Assembly (NCBI RefSeq): GCF_009296265.1
Contig: NZ_WBJS01000004.1
Span: 1-64,000, forward strand
DNA from: Thioclava sp. JE_KL1
Lineage (GTDB): Bacteria; Pseudomonadota; Alphaproteobacteria; Rhodobacterales; Rhodobacteraceae
Direction of reading: 5' to 3'
DNA: 64,000 bases
How positions within the stretch are numbered: position 1 is the first letter of the stretch; the number at the start of each line of letters is the position of its first letter. Shown here one piece after another: positions 14,234 through 23,136 of this stretch. The notes under the pieces are model-generated. The model was not told where the DNA came from, searched no databases, and saw nothing but the letters and a program-made list of their open reading frames with translations. Position numbers and translations under genes: made by a program.

Positions 14234-15211
14234 ATGTCACCGATCTTGCAGGGTCTGATTACGATCGCGCTTGGGGTGGGCGGCTGTGTCGCCTATTTCT
14301 ACGCCGCGAATATCGTCCTCGACAAAGTCATCTTCCCGCCGAGCGGCAAAGACCCGGGGCGCAACATCAACCGCGCGAACATGGTCCGCCCTTGGCTGTT
14401 CCTGTTCCCGGCGATCTTCGCGCTCGGTCTGTATCTGGCCTATCCGGTGGTCGGCTCGTTCTGGCGCTCGCTGTTCAACCGCGACGGCGGCACTTTCGTC
14501 GGCCTTGGCAATTACGAACGGCTCGCGATGGATCCGAGCTTCCGTCAGGCCGTGTTCAACAACTTCCTCTGGGTGCTGGTGGTGCCCGCGCTCGCGACCT
14601 TCCTCGGTCTGTTGGCCGCGCAGCTCACCGATCGCATCAAATGGGGTAACATCGCGAAATCGCTGATCTTCATGCCGATGGCGATCTCCTTCGTGGGCGC
14701 CTCGCTGATCTGGAAATTCGTCTATGCCGTGAACCCCGATATCGGGATGATCAACGCGATCCGCGTGGCCTTCCACATGCAGCCGCTCGACCCATTGCAG
14801 GTGCCGTTTTGGAACAACTTCTTCCTGATGGTGATCCTGATCTGGATCCAGACCGGCTTCGCGATGGTGATCCTCTCGGCCGCGCTGCGCGGCATACCCG
14901 AGGAGACGATCGAAGCCGCGGTGCTCGACGGCGCGAACCCGTTCCAGCTGTTCTTCAAGATCAAGGTGCCGCAGATCATGCCGACGATCGTCGTGGTCTG
15001 GACCACGATCACGATCCTCGTGCTGAAGGTCTTCGACATCGTCTACGCAACGACGGGCGGGAATTTCGGCACGCAGATCCTGCCCAGCTACATGATGCAA
15101 TACATGTTCCGCGATGACGGGCGCGCGACGGCGGTGGCCTTCGTCATCATGATCATCGTGCTGCCGGTGATGATCTGGAACATCATTCAAGCCCGTAGGG
15201 AGACGCGCTGA
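14234..15211 (+). CDS. aglF: Alpha-glucoside ABC transporter permease AglF
   Basis: Inner-membrane subunit of the Agl importer. The 325-residue protein has an extra N-terminal membrane segment (about 5-30), then a MalF-like permease domain: MVRPWLFLFPAIFALGLYLAYPV, several further hydrophobic helices, and the cytoplasmic EAA loop (IEAAVLDGANPFQLFFKIKVP) that docks on the ATPase. It overlaps aglG by one base (TGATG), so the two permease halves are coupled. Confidence 0.92.
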   Translation: MSPILQGLITIALGVGGCVAYFYAANIVLDKVIFPPSGKDPGRNINRANMVRPWLFLFPAIFALGLYLAYPVVGSFWRSLFNRDGGTFVGLGNYERLAMDPSFRQAVFNNFLWVLVVPALATFLGLLAAQLTDRIKWGNIAKSLIFMPMAISFVGASLIWKFVYAVNPDIGMINAIRVAFHMQPLDPLQVPFWNNFFLMVILIWIQTGFAMVILSAALRGIPEETIEAAVLDGANPFQLFFKIKVPQIMPTIVVVWTTITILVLKVFDIVYATTGGNFGTQILPSYMMQYMFRDDGRATAVAFVIMIIVLPVMIWNIIQARRETR

Positions 15212-16368
15212 TGGCCGCTATCGCAGGACAGAAATCGCGCCTGACTTGGGCGGTGCAACTCTCGGTCGTCTTCATGGTGGTGCTCTGGCTCGTGCCGACG
15301 GTGGGGCTGCTGGTCAGCTCCTTCCGCACGACCGACCAGATCAGCCAGTCGGGTTGGTGGGACGCGGCGTTCTCGGTGGAGAAAGCCTTCCGCGACCGAA
15401 TCCCGGCCGACGGCGAGAAACAGGTCGACGGGCTCTATGTGCTCGAGGGCGATCTGCTCAATAACGGGCAGAACGCGAATGACCTGAAATCCGGCACGAC
15501 GATCACCGCGTTCGGCACCTCGGGCATCAAGCCGGGCGCCTACAAGGCGGGCGAGACGGTCGATACCGGCGATGGCGGCACGCTGAGCGTCGCCAAGGAC
15601 GGCACCTACAAGGCGACGTCGAAGACGAGCTTCGACGGTTCGGGCCCGCGGGTCTATTTCGTGGCCGACATGCCCCCCGCCTTCACGCTGGCCAATTATC
15701 GCAACGTGCTGTTCTCGGACGGCATGGGGCAGGCCTTCATGAACACGCTGACGGTGACGATCCCGGCGACGATCATCCCGATCCTCGTGGCGGCCTTCGC
15801 GGCCTATGCGCTGGCCTGGATGGAGTTTCCGGGCCGGGGCCTGTTGATCGCGGCGGTCGTGGGTCTTCTGGTCGTGCCGTTGCAGCTCGCGCTTGTGCCG
15901 CTTTTGCGGCTCCATCAGGAGATCGGCATCGGGCAGAGCTTCCTCGGGATATGGCTGGCCCATACCGGGTTCGGCTTGCCGCTCGCGATCTACCTTTTGC
16001 GCAACTACATGGTCGGTCTTCCGCGCGATATCATCGAGAGCGCGAAGGTTGACGGGGCGACCGATTTCCAGATCTTCATGAAAATCGTGCTGCCTTTGTC
16101 ATTCCCGGCGCTTGCATCTTTTGCAATCTTCCAATTCCTCTGGGTCTGGAATGACCTACTTGTCGCGAAGGTCTTCCTTCCGGCGAACGACGCCTCGAAG
16201 GTGATGACTGTGAAGATCGCCGACGACCTTCTGGGGTCACGCGGCGGCGACTGGGGCATTCTGGCGTCCGCCGCCTTCATCTCCATCGCCGTGCCGCTTC
16301 TGGTGTTCTTCGCTATGCAGAAATATCTCGTCCGCGGTCTGCTGGCGGGTTCGGTTAAAGGTGGTTGA
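15211..16368 (+). CDS. aglG: Alpha-glucoside ABC transporter permease AglG
   Basis: Second permease subunit, MalG-like, 385 residues. The first membrane helix (about 10-35) is followed by roughly 110 residues of soluble sequence (about 40-150) before the permease core. That makes it larger than standard MalG proteins, and the insertion should face the periplasm. The EAA loop is present as IESAKVDGATDFQIFMKIVLP. The last base of its stop is shared with the aglA start (TGATG). Confidence 0.92.
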   Translation: MAAIAGQKSRLTWAVQLSVVFMVVLWLVPTVGLLVSSFRTTDQISQSGWWDAAFSVEKAFRDRIPADGEKQVDGLYVLEGDLLNNGQNANDLKSGTTITAFGTSGIKPGAYKAGETVDTGDGGTLSVAKDGTYKATSKTSFDGSGPRVYFVADMPPAFTLANYRNVLFSDGMGQAFMNTLTVTIPATIIPILVAAFAAYALAWMEFPGRGLLIAAVVGLLVVPLQLALVPLLRLHQEIGIGQSFLGIWLAHTGFGLPLAIYLLRNYMVGLPRDIIESAKVDGATDFQIFMKIVLPLSFPALASFAIFQFLWVWNDLLVAKVFLPANDASKVMTVKIADDLLGSRGGDWGILASAAFISIAVPLLVFFAMQKYLVRGLLAGSVKGG

Positions 16369-18008
16369 TGAAAACCCTTACAAAGAAAGAAGACTGGTGG
16401 CGCGGGGCCGTGATCTACCAGATCTATCCGCGCAGCTTCCAGGACAGCAATGGCGATGGCATCGGCGATCTTCTCGGGATCGTCCGCCGCCTGCCGCATG
16501 TCGCGAGCCTCGGGGCGGATGCGGTCTGGATATCTCCCTTCTTCACCTCGCCGATGAAGGATTTCGGCTATGACGTCAGCGATTACACCGATGTCGATCC
16601 GATGTTCGGTAGCCTCGCCGATTTCGATCAGGTGATCGCGACGGCCCATGCGCTGGGTCTGAAGGTGATGATCGATCTGGTGCTGAGCCACACGTCCGAT
16701 CAGCACCCGTGGTTTCAGGAAAGCCGGTCGAGCCGGGACAACCCGAAGGCGGACTGGTATGTCTGGGCCGATCCCAAGCCCGACGGCACGCCGCCCAATA
16801 ACTGGCTGTCGATCTTCGGCGGCCCGGGCTGGCATTGGGACAGCCGGCGCGAGCAGTATTACATGCACAACTTCCTCGTGGAGCAGCCCGATCTGAACTT
16901 CCACAACCCGGAAGTGACGCAGGAATTGCTCAATGTCGCGCAGTTCTGGCTGGAGCGCGGCGTCGATGGCTTCCGCCTCGATACGATCAACTTCTATATG
17001 CATGACGACGAGCTGCGCGATAATCCGCCGCTGCCGCCGGAAGAGCGTAACGACCAGACCGCGCCCAAGGTGAACCCCTACAATCACCAGCGCCATATCT
17101 ACGACAAGAACAACCCCGAGAACCTGCGCTTCCTGCGCAAACTCCGGACGCTGATGAACAATTACAACGCGGCGGCCGTGGGCGAAGTGGGCGACAGCCA
17201 GCGCGGGCTGGAGATCCTGGGCGAATACACCTCCGGCGCGGACAAGATGCAGATGTCCTACGCCTTCGAGCTGCTCTCCGGGCATGAACCGCTCAAGGCG
17301 AGCTACTTCAAATCCGTCTTCGACAAGGTCGATACCGTCGCCAAGGACGGCTGGGTCTGCTGGGCCTATTCGAACCACGATGTGGAGCGCCATATCTCGC
17401 GCTGGCAGCTGACGCCCGCCTCGGCGCGCCTCTATACCTCGCTGATGATGTGCCTGCGCGGCTCGCTCTGCCTCTATCAGGGCGAGGAGCTGGGCCTGCA
17501 TGAGGCAGAGCTGTCCTACGAAGACCTGCAAGACCCTTACGGCAAGGAGTTCTGGCCGGAATTCAAAGGCCGCGATGGCTGCCGTACGCCGATGGTCTGG
17601 GAACGCGACGCCGCCTATGCGGGCTTCTCGCAGGCGCGCCCGTGGCTTCCGGTGCCCACCACGCACCAGAATATCGCGACCGATGTGGCCGAGCACGATC
17701 CGGCCTCGCTTCTCCACCATTACCGCCGTGCGATCGGCTTCCGTCGCAATCACGACGTGCTTCGGACCGGCGCGATGGAGGACATGTACTGTTCCGGCGA
17801 TCTGCTGGTCTTCACGCGCAGGAACGAGGAGGAGACGATCCTGTGCTATTTCAACCTGTCCGATCATCCGGTGAACGCCACCGTTCCGCCGGGCAACTGG
17901 GTGACGGTCGGGGGCGAGCTGGGCTCGATCCGTCCGATGCCCGATCACACTTTGCATCTCGGCCCATGGCAGCCGAGCATTCTGCGCCTCGACGAACACG
18001 AGGCCTGA
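16368..18008 (+). CDS. aglA: Alpha-glucosidase, glycoside hydrolase family 13
   Basis: Cleaves imported maltose, sucrose, trehalose or related alpha-glucosides in the cytoplasm. The 546-residue protein has all GH13 regions: DLVLSHTSD, nucleophile D205 in GFRLDTINFY, acid/base E273 in VGEVGDS and the third acid D338 in YSNHDVERH. It has no signal peptide. ATG 16368 is used because it overlaps the aglG stop; the upstream TTG at 16365 adds only one residue. It lies between the permeases and the ATPase, as in rhizobial agl operons. Confidence 0.94.
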   Translation: MKTLTKKEDWWRGAVIYQIYPRSFQDSNGDGIGDLLGIVRRLPHVASLGADAVWISPFFTSPMKDFGYDVSDYTDVDPMFGSLADFDQVIATAHALGLKVMIDLVLSHTSDQHPWFQESRSSRDNPKADWYVWADPKPDGTPPNNWLSIFGGPGWHWDSRREQYYMHNFLVEQPDLNFHNPEVTQELLNVAQFWLERGVDGFRLDTINFYMHDDELRDNPPLPPEERNDQTAPKVNPYNHQRHIYDKNNPENLRFLRKLRTLMNNYNAAAVGEVGDSQRGLEILGEYTSGADKMQMSYAFELLSGHEPLKASYFKSVFDKVDTVAKDGWVCWAYSNHDVERHISRWQLTPASARLYTSLMMCLRGSLCLYQGEELGLHEAELSYEDLQDPYGKEFWPEFKGRDGCRTPMVWERDAAYAGFSQARPWLPVPTTHQNIATDVAEHDPASLLHHYRRAIGFRRNHDVLRTGAMEDMYCSGDLLVFTRRNEEETILCYFNLSDHPVNATVPPGNWVTVGGELGSIRPMPDHTLHLGPWQPSILRLDEHEA

Positions 18009-18018
18009 GGGGGAGACT

Positions 18019-19104
18019 ATGGCCGAACTCAAACTGGAAAACGTCGCGAAAAGCTATGGCGAGGTGTCGGTTCTCGAGAACATCAACCTCGACATCAAAG
18101 CGGGCGAGCTGATCGTCTTCGTGGGCCCCTCGGGCTGCGGGAAGTCGACCCTTCTGCGGATGATCGCGGGGCTCGAGAAGATCACGGGCGGCACGCTCGA
18201 GATCGACGGGGTGCGGATGAATGACGTGCCGCCCTCGAACCGCGGCATCGCGATGGTCTTCCAGTCCTACGCGCTCTATCCGCACATGACGGTGCGCGAC
18301 AACATGGCCTTCGCCCTGAAGATCGCGAAACAGTCGAAGGAAGAGATCGATGCCGCCGTCAATAAGGCGGCGGATATGCTGCAACTGACCGACTATCTCG
18401 ACCGTCTGCCCAAGGCGCTCTCGGGCGGTCAGCGGCAGCGGGTCGCCATCGGGCGCGCCATCGTGCGCGACCCGAAGGTCTATCTCTTCGACGAACCGCT
18501 CTCGAACCTCGATGCGGCGCTGCGCGTCGCCACCCGGATCGAGATCGCCCAGCTCAAAGAAGCGATGCCCGATCGCACGATGATCTACGTCACTCACGAT
18601 CAGGTCGAGGCGATGACGCTCGCGACCCGGATCGTCGTGCTGGCGAACAAGGGGATCGCGCAGGTCGGCACACCGCTGGAGCTTTATGAGCAACCGCGCA
18701 ACGAATTTGTCGCGCAGTTCATCGGCTCTCCCGCGATGAACCTGCTGTCGGGCGAGATCACCGAGACGGGCGAGATGACCACGGTGAAACTCGATGGCGG
18801 CGGCATCGCACGTTCCACCATCCCGACGCGTCCCGAGGACCTGTCGCGGCGCGTGAAAATCGGGGTGCGCCCCGAGGATTTCGTGCCCACCGAGGACGCG
18901 GCGATCTACACCGGTCGCGTCGATATCGTCGAAGCTCTGGGCGAAGTGACGCTTCTGTATTTCGAGGCCGAAGGCGGTCACGACCCGATCATCGCGAAAC
19001 TGCCCGGCATCCATCACGACCGCCGCTATACCGAGATTTCTCTCGGCGCCGATCCGTCCAAAGTGCATCTCTTCGCGGACGGTCAGTCGCTTCTCTACCG
19101 CTGA
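18019..19104 (+). CDS. aglK: Alpha-glucoside ABC transporter ATP-binding protein
   Basis: Energy-coupling ATPase of the Agl importer, MalK/UgpC type, 361 residues. Walker A GPSGCGKST (36-44), Q-loop VFQSYALYPHMTV, signature LSGGQRQRVAIGRA, Walker B VYLFDEPLSNLD and the H-loop VTHDQ are all present. A C-terminal OB-type regulatory domain follows (GVRPEDF). GGGGGAGAC precedes the ATG ten bases after aglA. Last gene of the agl operon. Confidence 0.94.
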   Translation: MAELKLENVAKSYGEVSVLENINLDIKAGELIVFVGPSGCGKSTLLRMIAGLEKITGGTLEIDGVRMNDVPPSNRGIAMVFQSYALYPHMTVRDNMAFALKIAKQSKEEIDAAVNKAADMLQLTDYLDRLPKALSGGQRQRVAIGRAIVRDPKVYLFDEPLSNLDAALRVATRIEIAQLKEAMPDRTMIYVTHDQVEAMTLATRIVVLANKGIAQVGTPLELYEQPRNEFVAQFIGSPAMNLLSGEITETGEMTTVKLDGGGIARSTIPTRPEDLSRRVKIGVRPEDFVPTEDAAIYTGRVDIVEALGEVTLLYFEAEGGHDPIIAKLPGIHHDRRYTEISLGADPSKVHLFADGQSLLYR

Positions 19105-19175
19105 CGGACGCAAACAGGCCATCGCGCATCCCTCTGCCCGTTAGTTTGAGGCGAGATAAACGGGCGGAGGCAATC

Positions 19176-20732
19176 ATGGCCGATTCGGAACTGGGTGAAC
19201 GTGTGGGGCGTCGCGCGCGCGGTGGTGGCGGGGCAGCCCGTCGGGCCGAACGCACGGCCGTGAAGGTGGAGTTCTCGCGCTTCATCACGCGCAACATTCC
19301 CGACATGGAAATCCTGAACGAGGAAGCCCTCGAGATCATCGAGCATAACGCGGAAACCGTGCTCGAAGAGATCGGCGTCAACTTCGTCGAGAACCCCGAA
19401 GCGCTGGAACGCTGGCGCGAGGCCGGAGCCTCGATCGAAGGCGAGCGCGTGCGTATTCCGCGCGGCCTTGCCCGCAAGCTCTGCGCGACCGCGCCGTTGC
19501 AATTCACCCAACACGCGCGTAACCCCGAGCGCAATGTCGAGATCGGCGGGCGCAACCTCGTCATCGCTCCGGTCTACGGCCCGCCCTTCGTGCGCGACAG
19601 CCAGGGTGGCCGCCGCTACGCGACGATCGAGGATTTCCGGAACTTCGTGAAACTCGGCTACATGTCGAAATGGGTCCACCATTCGGGCGGCACCGTCTGC
19701 GAGCCGACCGATGTGGCGGTGAACAAGCGCCATTTCGACATGCTCCACGCGCATATGACGCTGAGCGACAAGCCCTATATGGGCTCGGTCACCGAGCCCT
19801 CGCGCGCCGCCGACAGCGTCGAGATGTCGAAGATCCTCTTCGGTGACGAGTTCGTCGACAACAACACCGTGATGACCTCGCTCATCAACATCAACTCGCC
19901 GCTGACCTTCGACTCCACGATGATGGGGGCGCTCGAGGTCTATGCGAAGGCCAATCAGGCTTGCATCATCTCGCCCTTCATCGTCGGTGGCGCGATGGCG
20001 CCAGTCTCGGTTGCGGGCACGCTGACGCAGGTGCTGGCCGAAGTGCTGGCGGGCGTGGCCTATTCCCAGCTGATCCGTCCCGGTGCGCCGGTGATCTTCG
20101 GGGCCTTTGTCACCTCGATCGACATGAACTCGGGCGCGCCCACCTTCGGTACGCCGGAAGCCTCGCTGATCACGCTGGGCGCGGGTCAGCTCGCGCGGCG
20201 TCTGAACCTGCCGTATCGCTCGGCGGGCGGTTTCACCGGATCCAAGCTGCCCGATGCGCAGGCCGCTTACGAGACCGCGAACACGCTCAATAACGGGCTC
20301 TATGCGGGCGTTAACTTCATGCTGCACGGCTGCGGCTGGCTTGAGGGCGGTCTGGTCTCGTCCTACGAGAAATTCGTGATGGATGCCGACCAGCTGGGCA
20401 TCCTGCACAGCCTCGCCAAGGGCGTCGATATTTCGGAGAACGGTCAGGCGATGGATGCGATCCGCGAGGTCGGCCCCGGCGGTCACTATCTCGGCTGCGC
20501 CCATACGCAGGCCAATTTCAAGGATGCGTTCTGGCGCACGAAACTGCTCGATTACCGCCCCTTCGAGACCTGGGAAGAGCAGGGCGCGCCCGACACGATG
20601 GCGCTGGCGACGAAGCGGGTCGAGAAGATGCTCAGCGAGTATCAGCAGCCCGCGATGGATCCGAGCGTCGCCGAGGCGCTGGCGGCTTATGTCGCGCGCA
20701 AGAAGGCCGAAGTGCCCGACGCCTTCCTGTAA
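19176..20732 (+). CDS. MttB-family methyltransferase (non-pyrrolysine type)
   Basis: A 518-residue protein of the trimethylamine methyltransferase family (COG5598 type), recognised by EFSRFITRNIPDMEILNEE, VHHSGGTVCEPTDVAV, FDSTMMGALEVYAKANQ and the C-terminal PGGHYLGCAHT. The frame is open throughout, so there is no in-frame amber codon for pyrrolysine. Non-Pyl relatives demethylate quaternary amines such as glycine betaine onto corrinoid proteins. The substrate here is unknown and no corrinoid-protein gene is nearby. ATG 19176 follows GGAGG; an earlier ATG at 19146 lacks one. It starts 71 bases after aglK and may be independently expressed. Confidence 0.85.
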   Translation: MADSELGERVGRRARGGGGAARRAERTAVKVEFSRFITRNIPDMEILNEEALEIIEHNAETVLEEIGVNFVENPEALERWREAGASIEGERVRIPRGLARKLCATAPLQFTQHARNPERNVEIGGRNLVIAPVYGPPFVRDSQGGRRYATIEDFRNFVKLGYMSKWVHHSGGTVCEPTDVAVNKRHFDMLHAHMTLSDKPYMGSVTEPSRAADSVEMSKILFGDEFVDNNTVMTSLININSPLTFDSTMMGALEVYAKANQACIISPFIVGGAMAPVSVAGTLTQVLAEVLAGVAYSQLIRPGAPVIFGAFVTSIDMNSGAPTFGTPEASLITLGAGQLARRLNLPYRSAGGFTGSKLPDAQAAYETANTLNNGLYAGVNFMLHGCGWLEGGLVSSYEKFVMDADQLGILHSLAKGVDISENGQAMDAIREVGPGGHYLGCAHTQANFKDAFWRTKLLDYRPFETWEEQGAPDTMALATKRVEKMLSEYQQPAMDPSVAEALAAYVARKKAEVPDAFL

Positions 20733-20736
20733 CCGC

Positions 20737-21012
20737 TCAGTCTTCCTCGATTTGATAGTCCCGCGCGATCCCCTGGGTCGCGCGGCCCCATTCCGAGGCC
20801 TTCGTCCGCGCCTGATGTGCCTCGAACGCGGCCCGGTCGGTGAAGCGTTCCGTGACGGTGAAGACCAGCGGATCGGCTCCTTGCCTGACTTCGAACATCT
20901 CGCATCCCGGCTCGGCATGAGTCAGCGCGATATGCTCGGGCAGGTGAACGCGGACAATTCCGACCTCGGCGGCATCGGCGCAGATCAGGCGCCCGGTCAG
21001 TTTGACGGCCAT
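20737..21012 (-). CDS. Antibiotic biosynthesis monooxygenase (ABM/YgiN)-like protein
   Basis: A 91-residue dimeric ferredoxin-fold candidate: a short N-terminal strand, HLPEHIALTHAEPGCEMFEV, then VFTVTERFTDRAAFEAHQAR, matching the ABM layout of small quinol monooxygenases. Its conserved histidines are in place (ALTHAEPG, EAHQ). It converges on the MttB-family gene with only four bases between stops. It follows guaA on the same strand but beyond a strong terminator, so it is probably transcribed separately. Confidence 0.75.
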   Translation of the reverse strand: MAVKLTGRLICADAAEVGIVRVHLPEHIALTHAEPGCEMFEVRQGADPLVFTVTERFTDRAAFEAHQARTKASEWGRATQGIARDYQIEED

Positions 21013-21023
21013 CTTTGTCTCCC

Positions 21024-21059
21024 CAAAAGAAAAGGCCCGCGCCTTTCGGACGCGGGCCT
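21024..21059 (-). terminator. Rho-independent terminator of guaA
   Basis: On the minus strand AGGCCCGCG pairs perfectly with CGCGGGCCT, followed directly by TTTTCTTTT. It starts six bases after the guaA stop. Confidence 0.88.
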
Positions 21060-21064
21060 GAAAC

Positions 21065-22627
21065 TCACTCCCACTCGATCGTGCCGGGGGGCTTCGAGGT
21101 GATGTCGTAGGTCACCCGGTTGATGCCCTTCACCTCGTTGATGATCCGCGTCGCGGTCTCGCCGAGGAACTCGTGGCTGAACGGGTAGTAATCCGCCGTC
21201 ATCCCGTCGACCGATGTCACCGCGCGCAGGGCACATGCGTAGTCATAAGTCCGCCCGTCGCCCATCACGCCTACGGTGCGCACCGGCAGGATCGCGACGA
21301 AGGCCTGCCAGATCTCGTCATAAAGCCCGTGCTTGCGGATCTGGTCGATATAGACCGCGTCGGCCTTGCGCAGGATCTCCAGCTTGTCGCGGGTGATCTC
21401 TCCGGGGCAGCGGATCGCGAGGCCGGGGCCGGGGAAGGGGTGACGGCCGATGAACGACGCCGGCAGACCCAGCTCGTGACCCAGCGCGCGGACCTCGTCC
21501 TTGAACAGCTCGCGCAGCGGCTCGACCAGCTTGAGGCCCATCTTCTCGGGGAGACCGCCCACATTGTGGTGCGACTTGATCGTGACCGAAGGGCCGCCCG
21601 AGAAGCTCACCGATTCAATGACATCGGGATAAAGCGTGCCCTGCGCGAGGAAGCTCGCATCCTCGATCTCACCCGCATATTTCTGGAACACGTCGATGAA
21701 GAGGCGCCCGATCGTCTTGCGCTTGACCTCAGGGTCGGTGACGCCTTCCAGCTCGCCGAGGAACAGCTCGCTCTCATCGGCATGGATCAGCTTGATGTTG
21801 TAATGGTCGCGGAACATCGTGACCACTTCCTCGGCCTCGTTCATCCGCAGCAGGCCATGATCCACGAAGACACAGGTCAGCTGATCGCCGATCGCCTCGT
21901 GCAGCAGGATCGCGGTGACCGAGCTGTCGACGCCGCCGGACAGACCGCAGATCACATGGCTGTCGCCCACCTGCTCGCGGATCTGGCGGATCGCCTCGTC
22001 GCGATAGGCGTCCATCGTCCAGTCGCCGGTGAAGCCCGCGTCGCGCACGAAGTTCTCGTAGAGCGTCTTGCCGTTGGGCGTGTGATGCACCTCCGGGTGG
22101 AACTGCACCGCGTAGAAGCGACGGCTCAGATCGGCGGTGATCGCGTACGGTGCGCCCGGCGAGGTGCCATAGACCTCGAAGCCCGGCGCGATGCGGCTGA
22201 CATGGTCGCCATGGCTCATCCAGACCTGCTCGCGGCCCGCGCCATCCATGAACCAGCCGGTCAGCAGATCGATCCGCGTCTCGGTCGGCGTCACATAGGC
22301 GCGCCCGAATTCGGCGGAGCCGTGCTTGGCCTCCACCAGACCGCCCAGATCCTGCATCATCACCTGCTGGCCGTAGCAGATGCCGAGGATCGGCACGCCC
22401 AGCTCATAGGCCGATTTCGGCGGCCGGGGAGAGCCCTCGCGCGTAACCGAATCCGGTCCGCCCGAGAAGATGATCGCTTTCGGGGCGAACTCTTTCAGGA
22501 AGGCGTCGGTGACGTTCTGATAGGGATGGATTTCGCAGTAAACATTCAGCTCGCGAAGCCGCCGCGCAATCAGCTGCGTGACTTGAGAGCCGAAGTCGAT
22601 GATGAGGAGGCGCTGATGGTCTGTCAT
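21065..22627 (-). CDS. guaA: GMP synthase (glutamine-hydrolysing)
   Basis: Converts XMP to GMP using ATP and glutamine. The 520-residue enzyme has the class I amidotransferase domain first (nucleophile C84 in LGICYGQQ, histidine/glutamate in [10 protein letters not shown]), then the PP-loop synthetase domain ([10 protein letters not shown]) and the C-terminal dimerisation domain ending [12 protein letters not shown] 22627 begins [15 protein letters not shown], the normal N-terminus; a longer in-frame extension to 22663 has no family match. Followed by a strong terminator. Confidence 0.97.
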   Translation of the reverse strand: MTDHQRLLIIDFGSQVTQLIARRLRELNVYCEIHPYQNVTDAFLKEFAPKAIIFSGGPDSVTREGSPRPPKSAYELGVPILGICYGQQVMMQDLGGLVEAKHGSAEFGRAYVTPTETRIDLLTGWFMDGAGREQVWMSHGDHVSRIAPGFEVYGTSPGAPYAITADLSRRFYAVQFHPEVHHTPNGKTLYENFVRDAGFTGDWTMDAYRDEAIRQIREQVGDSHVICGLSGGVDSSVTAILLHEAIGDQLTCVFVDHGLLRMNEAEEVVTMFRDHYNIKLIHADESELFLGELEGVTDPEVKRKTIGRLFIDVFQKYAGEIEDASFLAQGTLYPDVIESVSFSGGPSVTIKSHHNVGGLPEKMGLKLVEPLRELFKDEVRALGHELGLPASFIGRHPFPGPGLAIRCPGEITRDKLEILRKADAVYIDQIRKHGLYDEIWQAFVAILPVRTVGVMGDGRTYDYACALRAVTSVDGMTADYYPFSHEFLGETATRIINEVKGINRVTYDITSKPPGTIEWE

Positions 22628-22750
22628 GCCGTTGGCATTAGGACGCGTTTTCGCGCTTGGCAAGAGGGCAGGTAAGACGAAGCTTGCCTCAAAGGCATCG
22701 TCGCGCGAAATTAACCTTAGTTAACGCGAGAATTTTCACGGAGAGCCCAT

Positions 22751-22996
22751 TTGAAACGCATTTTTGCCGTCGCCGTGGTCGCGTCGCTTTCCTTCGCGCA
22801 ATCCGCCCAATCCGACGAGCCGCCCCAGCGGGTCCAGGCAGATCAGGCCAAGGCGACTCTGTTCTCGCTTGCCGATCCGAACCCCGCGCTCTTCGCCGCG
22901 TGCTGCAAACACTGTTCCAAGGGAAAAGCCTGCGGCGATAGCTGCATCAGTCGCTCGAAGGCCTGTCATCGCGGGCCCGGTTGCGCCTGCGACTGA
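22751..22996 (+). CDS. Small exported cysteine-rich protein of unknown function
   Basis: An 81-residue protein with a signal peptide (MKRIFAVAVVASLSFAQSAQS) and eight cysteines clustered in its last 31 residues: CCKHC, GKACGDSC, KACHRGPGCACD. The CxxxxxCGxxCI-like pattern is shared by many tiny bacterial exported proteins of unknown role and could hold disulfides or a metal. GGAGAG precedes the ATG. It is divergent from guaA, and a TTAACCTTAGTTAA palindrome lies 27 bases upstream of the start. Confidence 0.7.
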   Translation: MKRIFAVAVVASLSFAQSAQSDEPPQRVQADQAKATLFSLADPNPALFAACCKHCSKGKACGDSCISRSKACHRGPGCACD

Positions 22997-23002
22997 CCCC
23001 TT

Positions 23003-23124
23003 CCTCTTGGCAAAAATATCCCGGGGGGTGAGGCGGGACGCGCGGCCTTCCAGTGGAAGGACGCCCCGCCGAACGCCCGAAGCGCAAGCGAAGGGCCACG
23101 TAGCCGCGGGGGCAGCGCCCCCTC
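23003..23124. repeat. Dispersed intergenic repeat, long form (copy 1)
   Basis: This stretch runs CCTCTTGGCAAAAATATCCC, a GC-rich middle with the hairpin GGCCTTCC...GGAAGG, and a terminal GGGGGCAGCGCCCCC hairpin. It is nearly identical to 53453-53571 and shares its ends with copies at 31225, 33408 and 37762. It lies between the convergent stops of the Cys-rich gene and the CorC-type gene. Confidence 0.85.
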
Positions 23125-23136
23125 CGCCATTGCCTC

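Noticed and set aside
16005-18032. 675-residue open frame antisense to aglG/aglA
   Set aside because: Shadow of strongly matched genes; composition is that of reverse-read coding DNA.
22711-22724. TTAACCTTAGTTAA as a CtrA-binding site
   Set aside because: The CtrA consensus is TTAA-N7-TTAA; here the spacing is six bases, so I do not call it, though the palindrome may still be a regulatory site.
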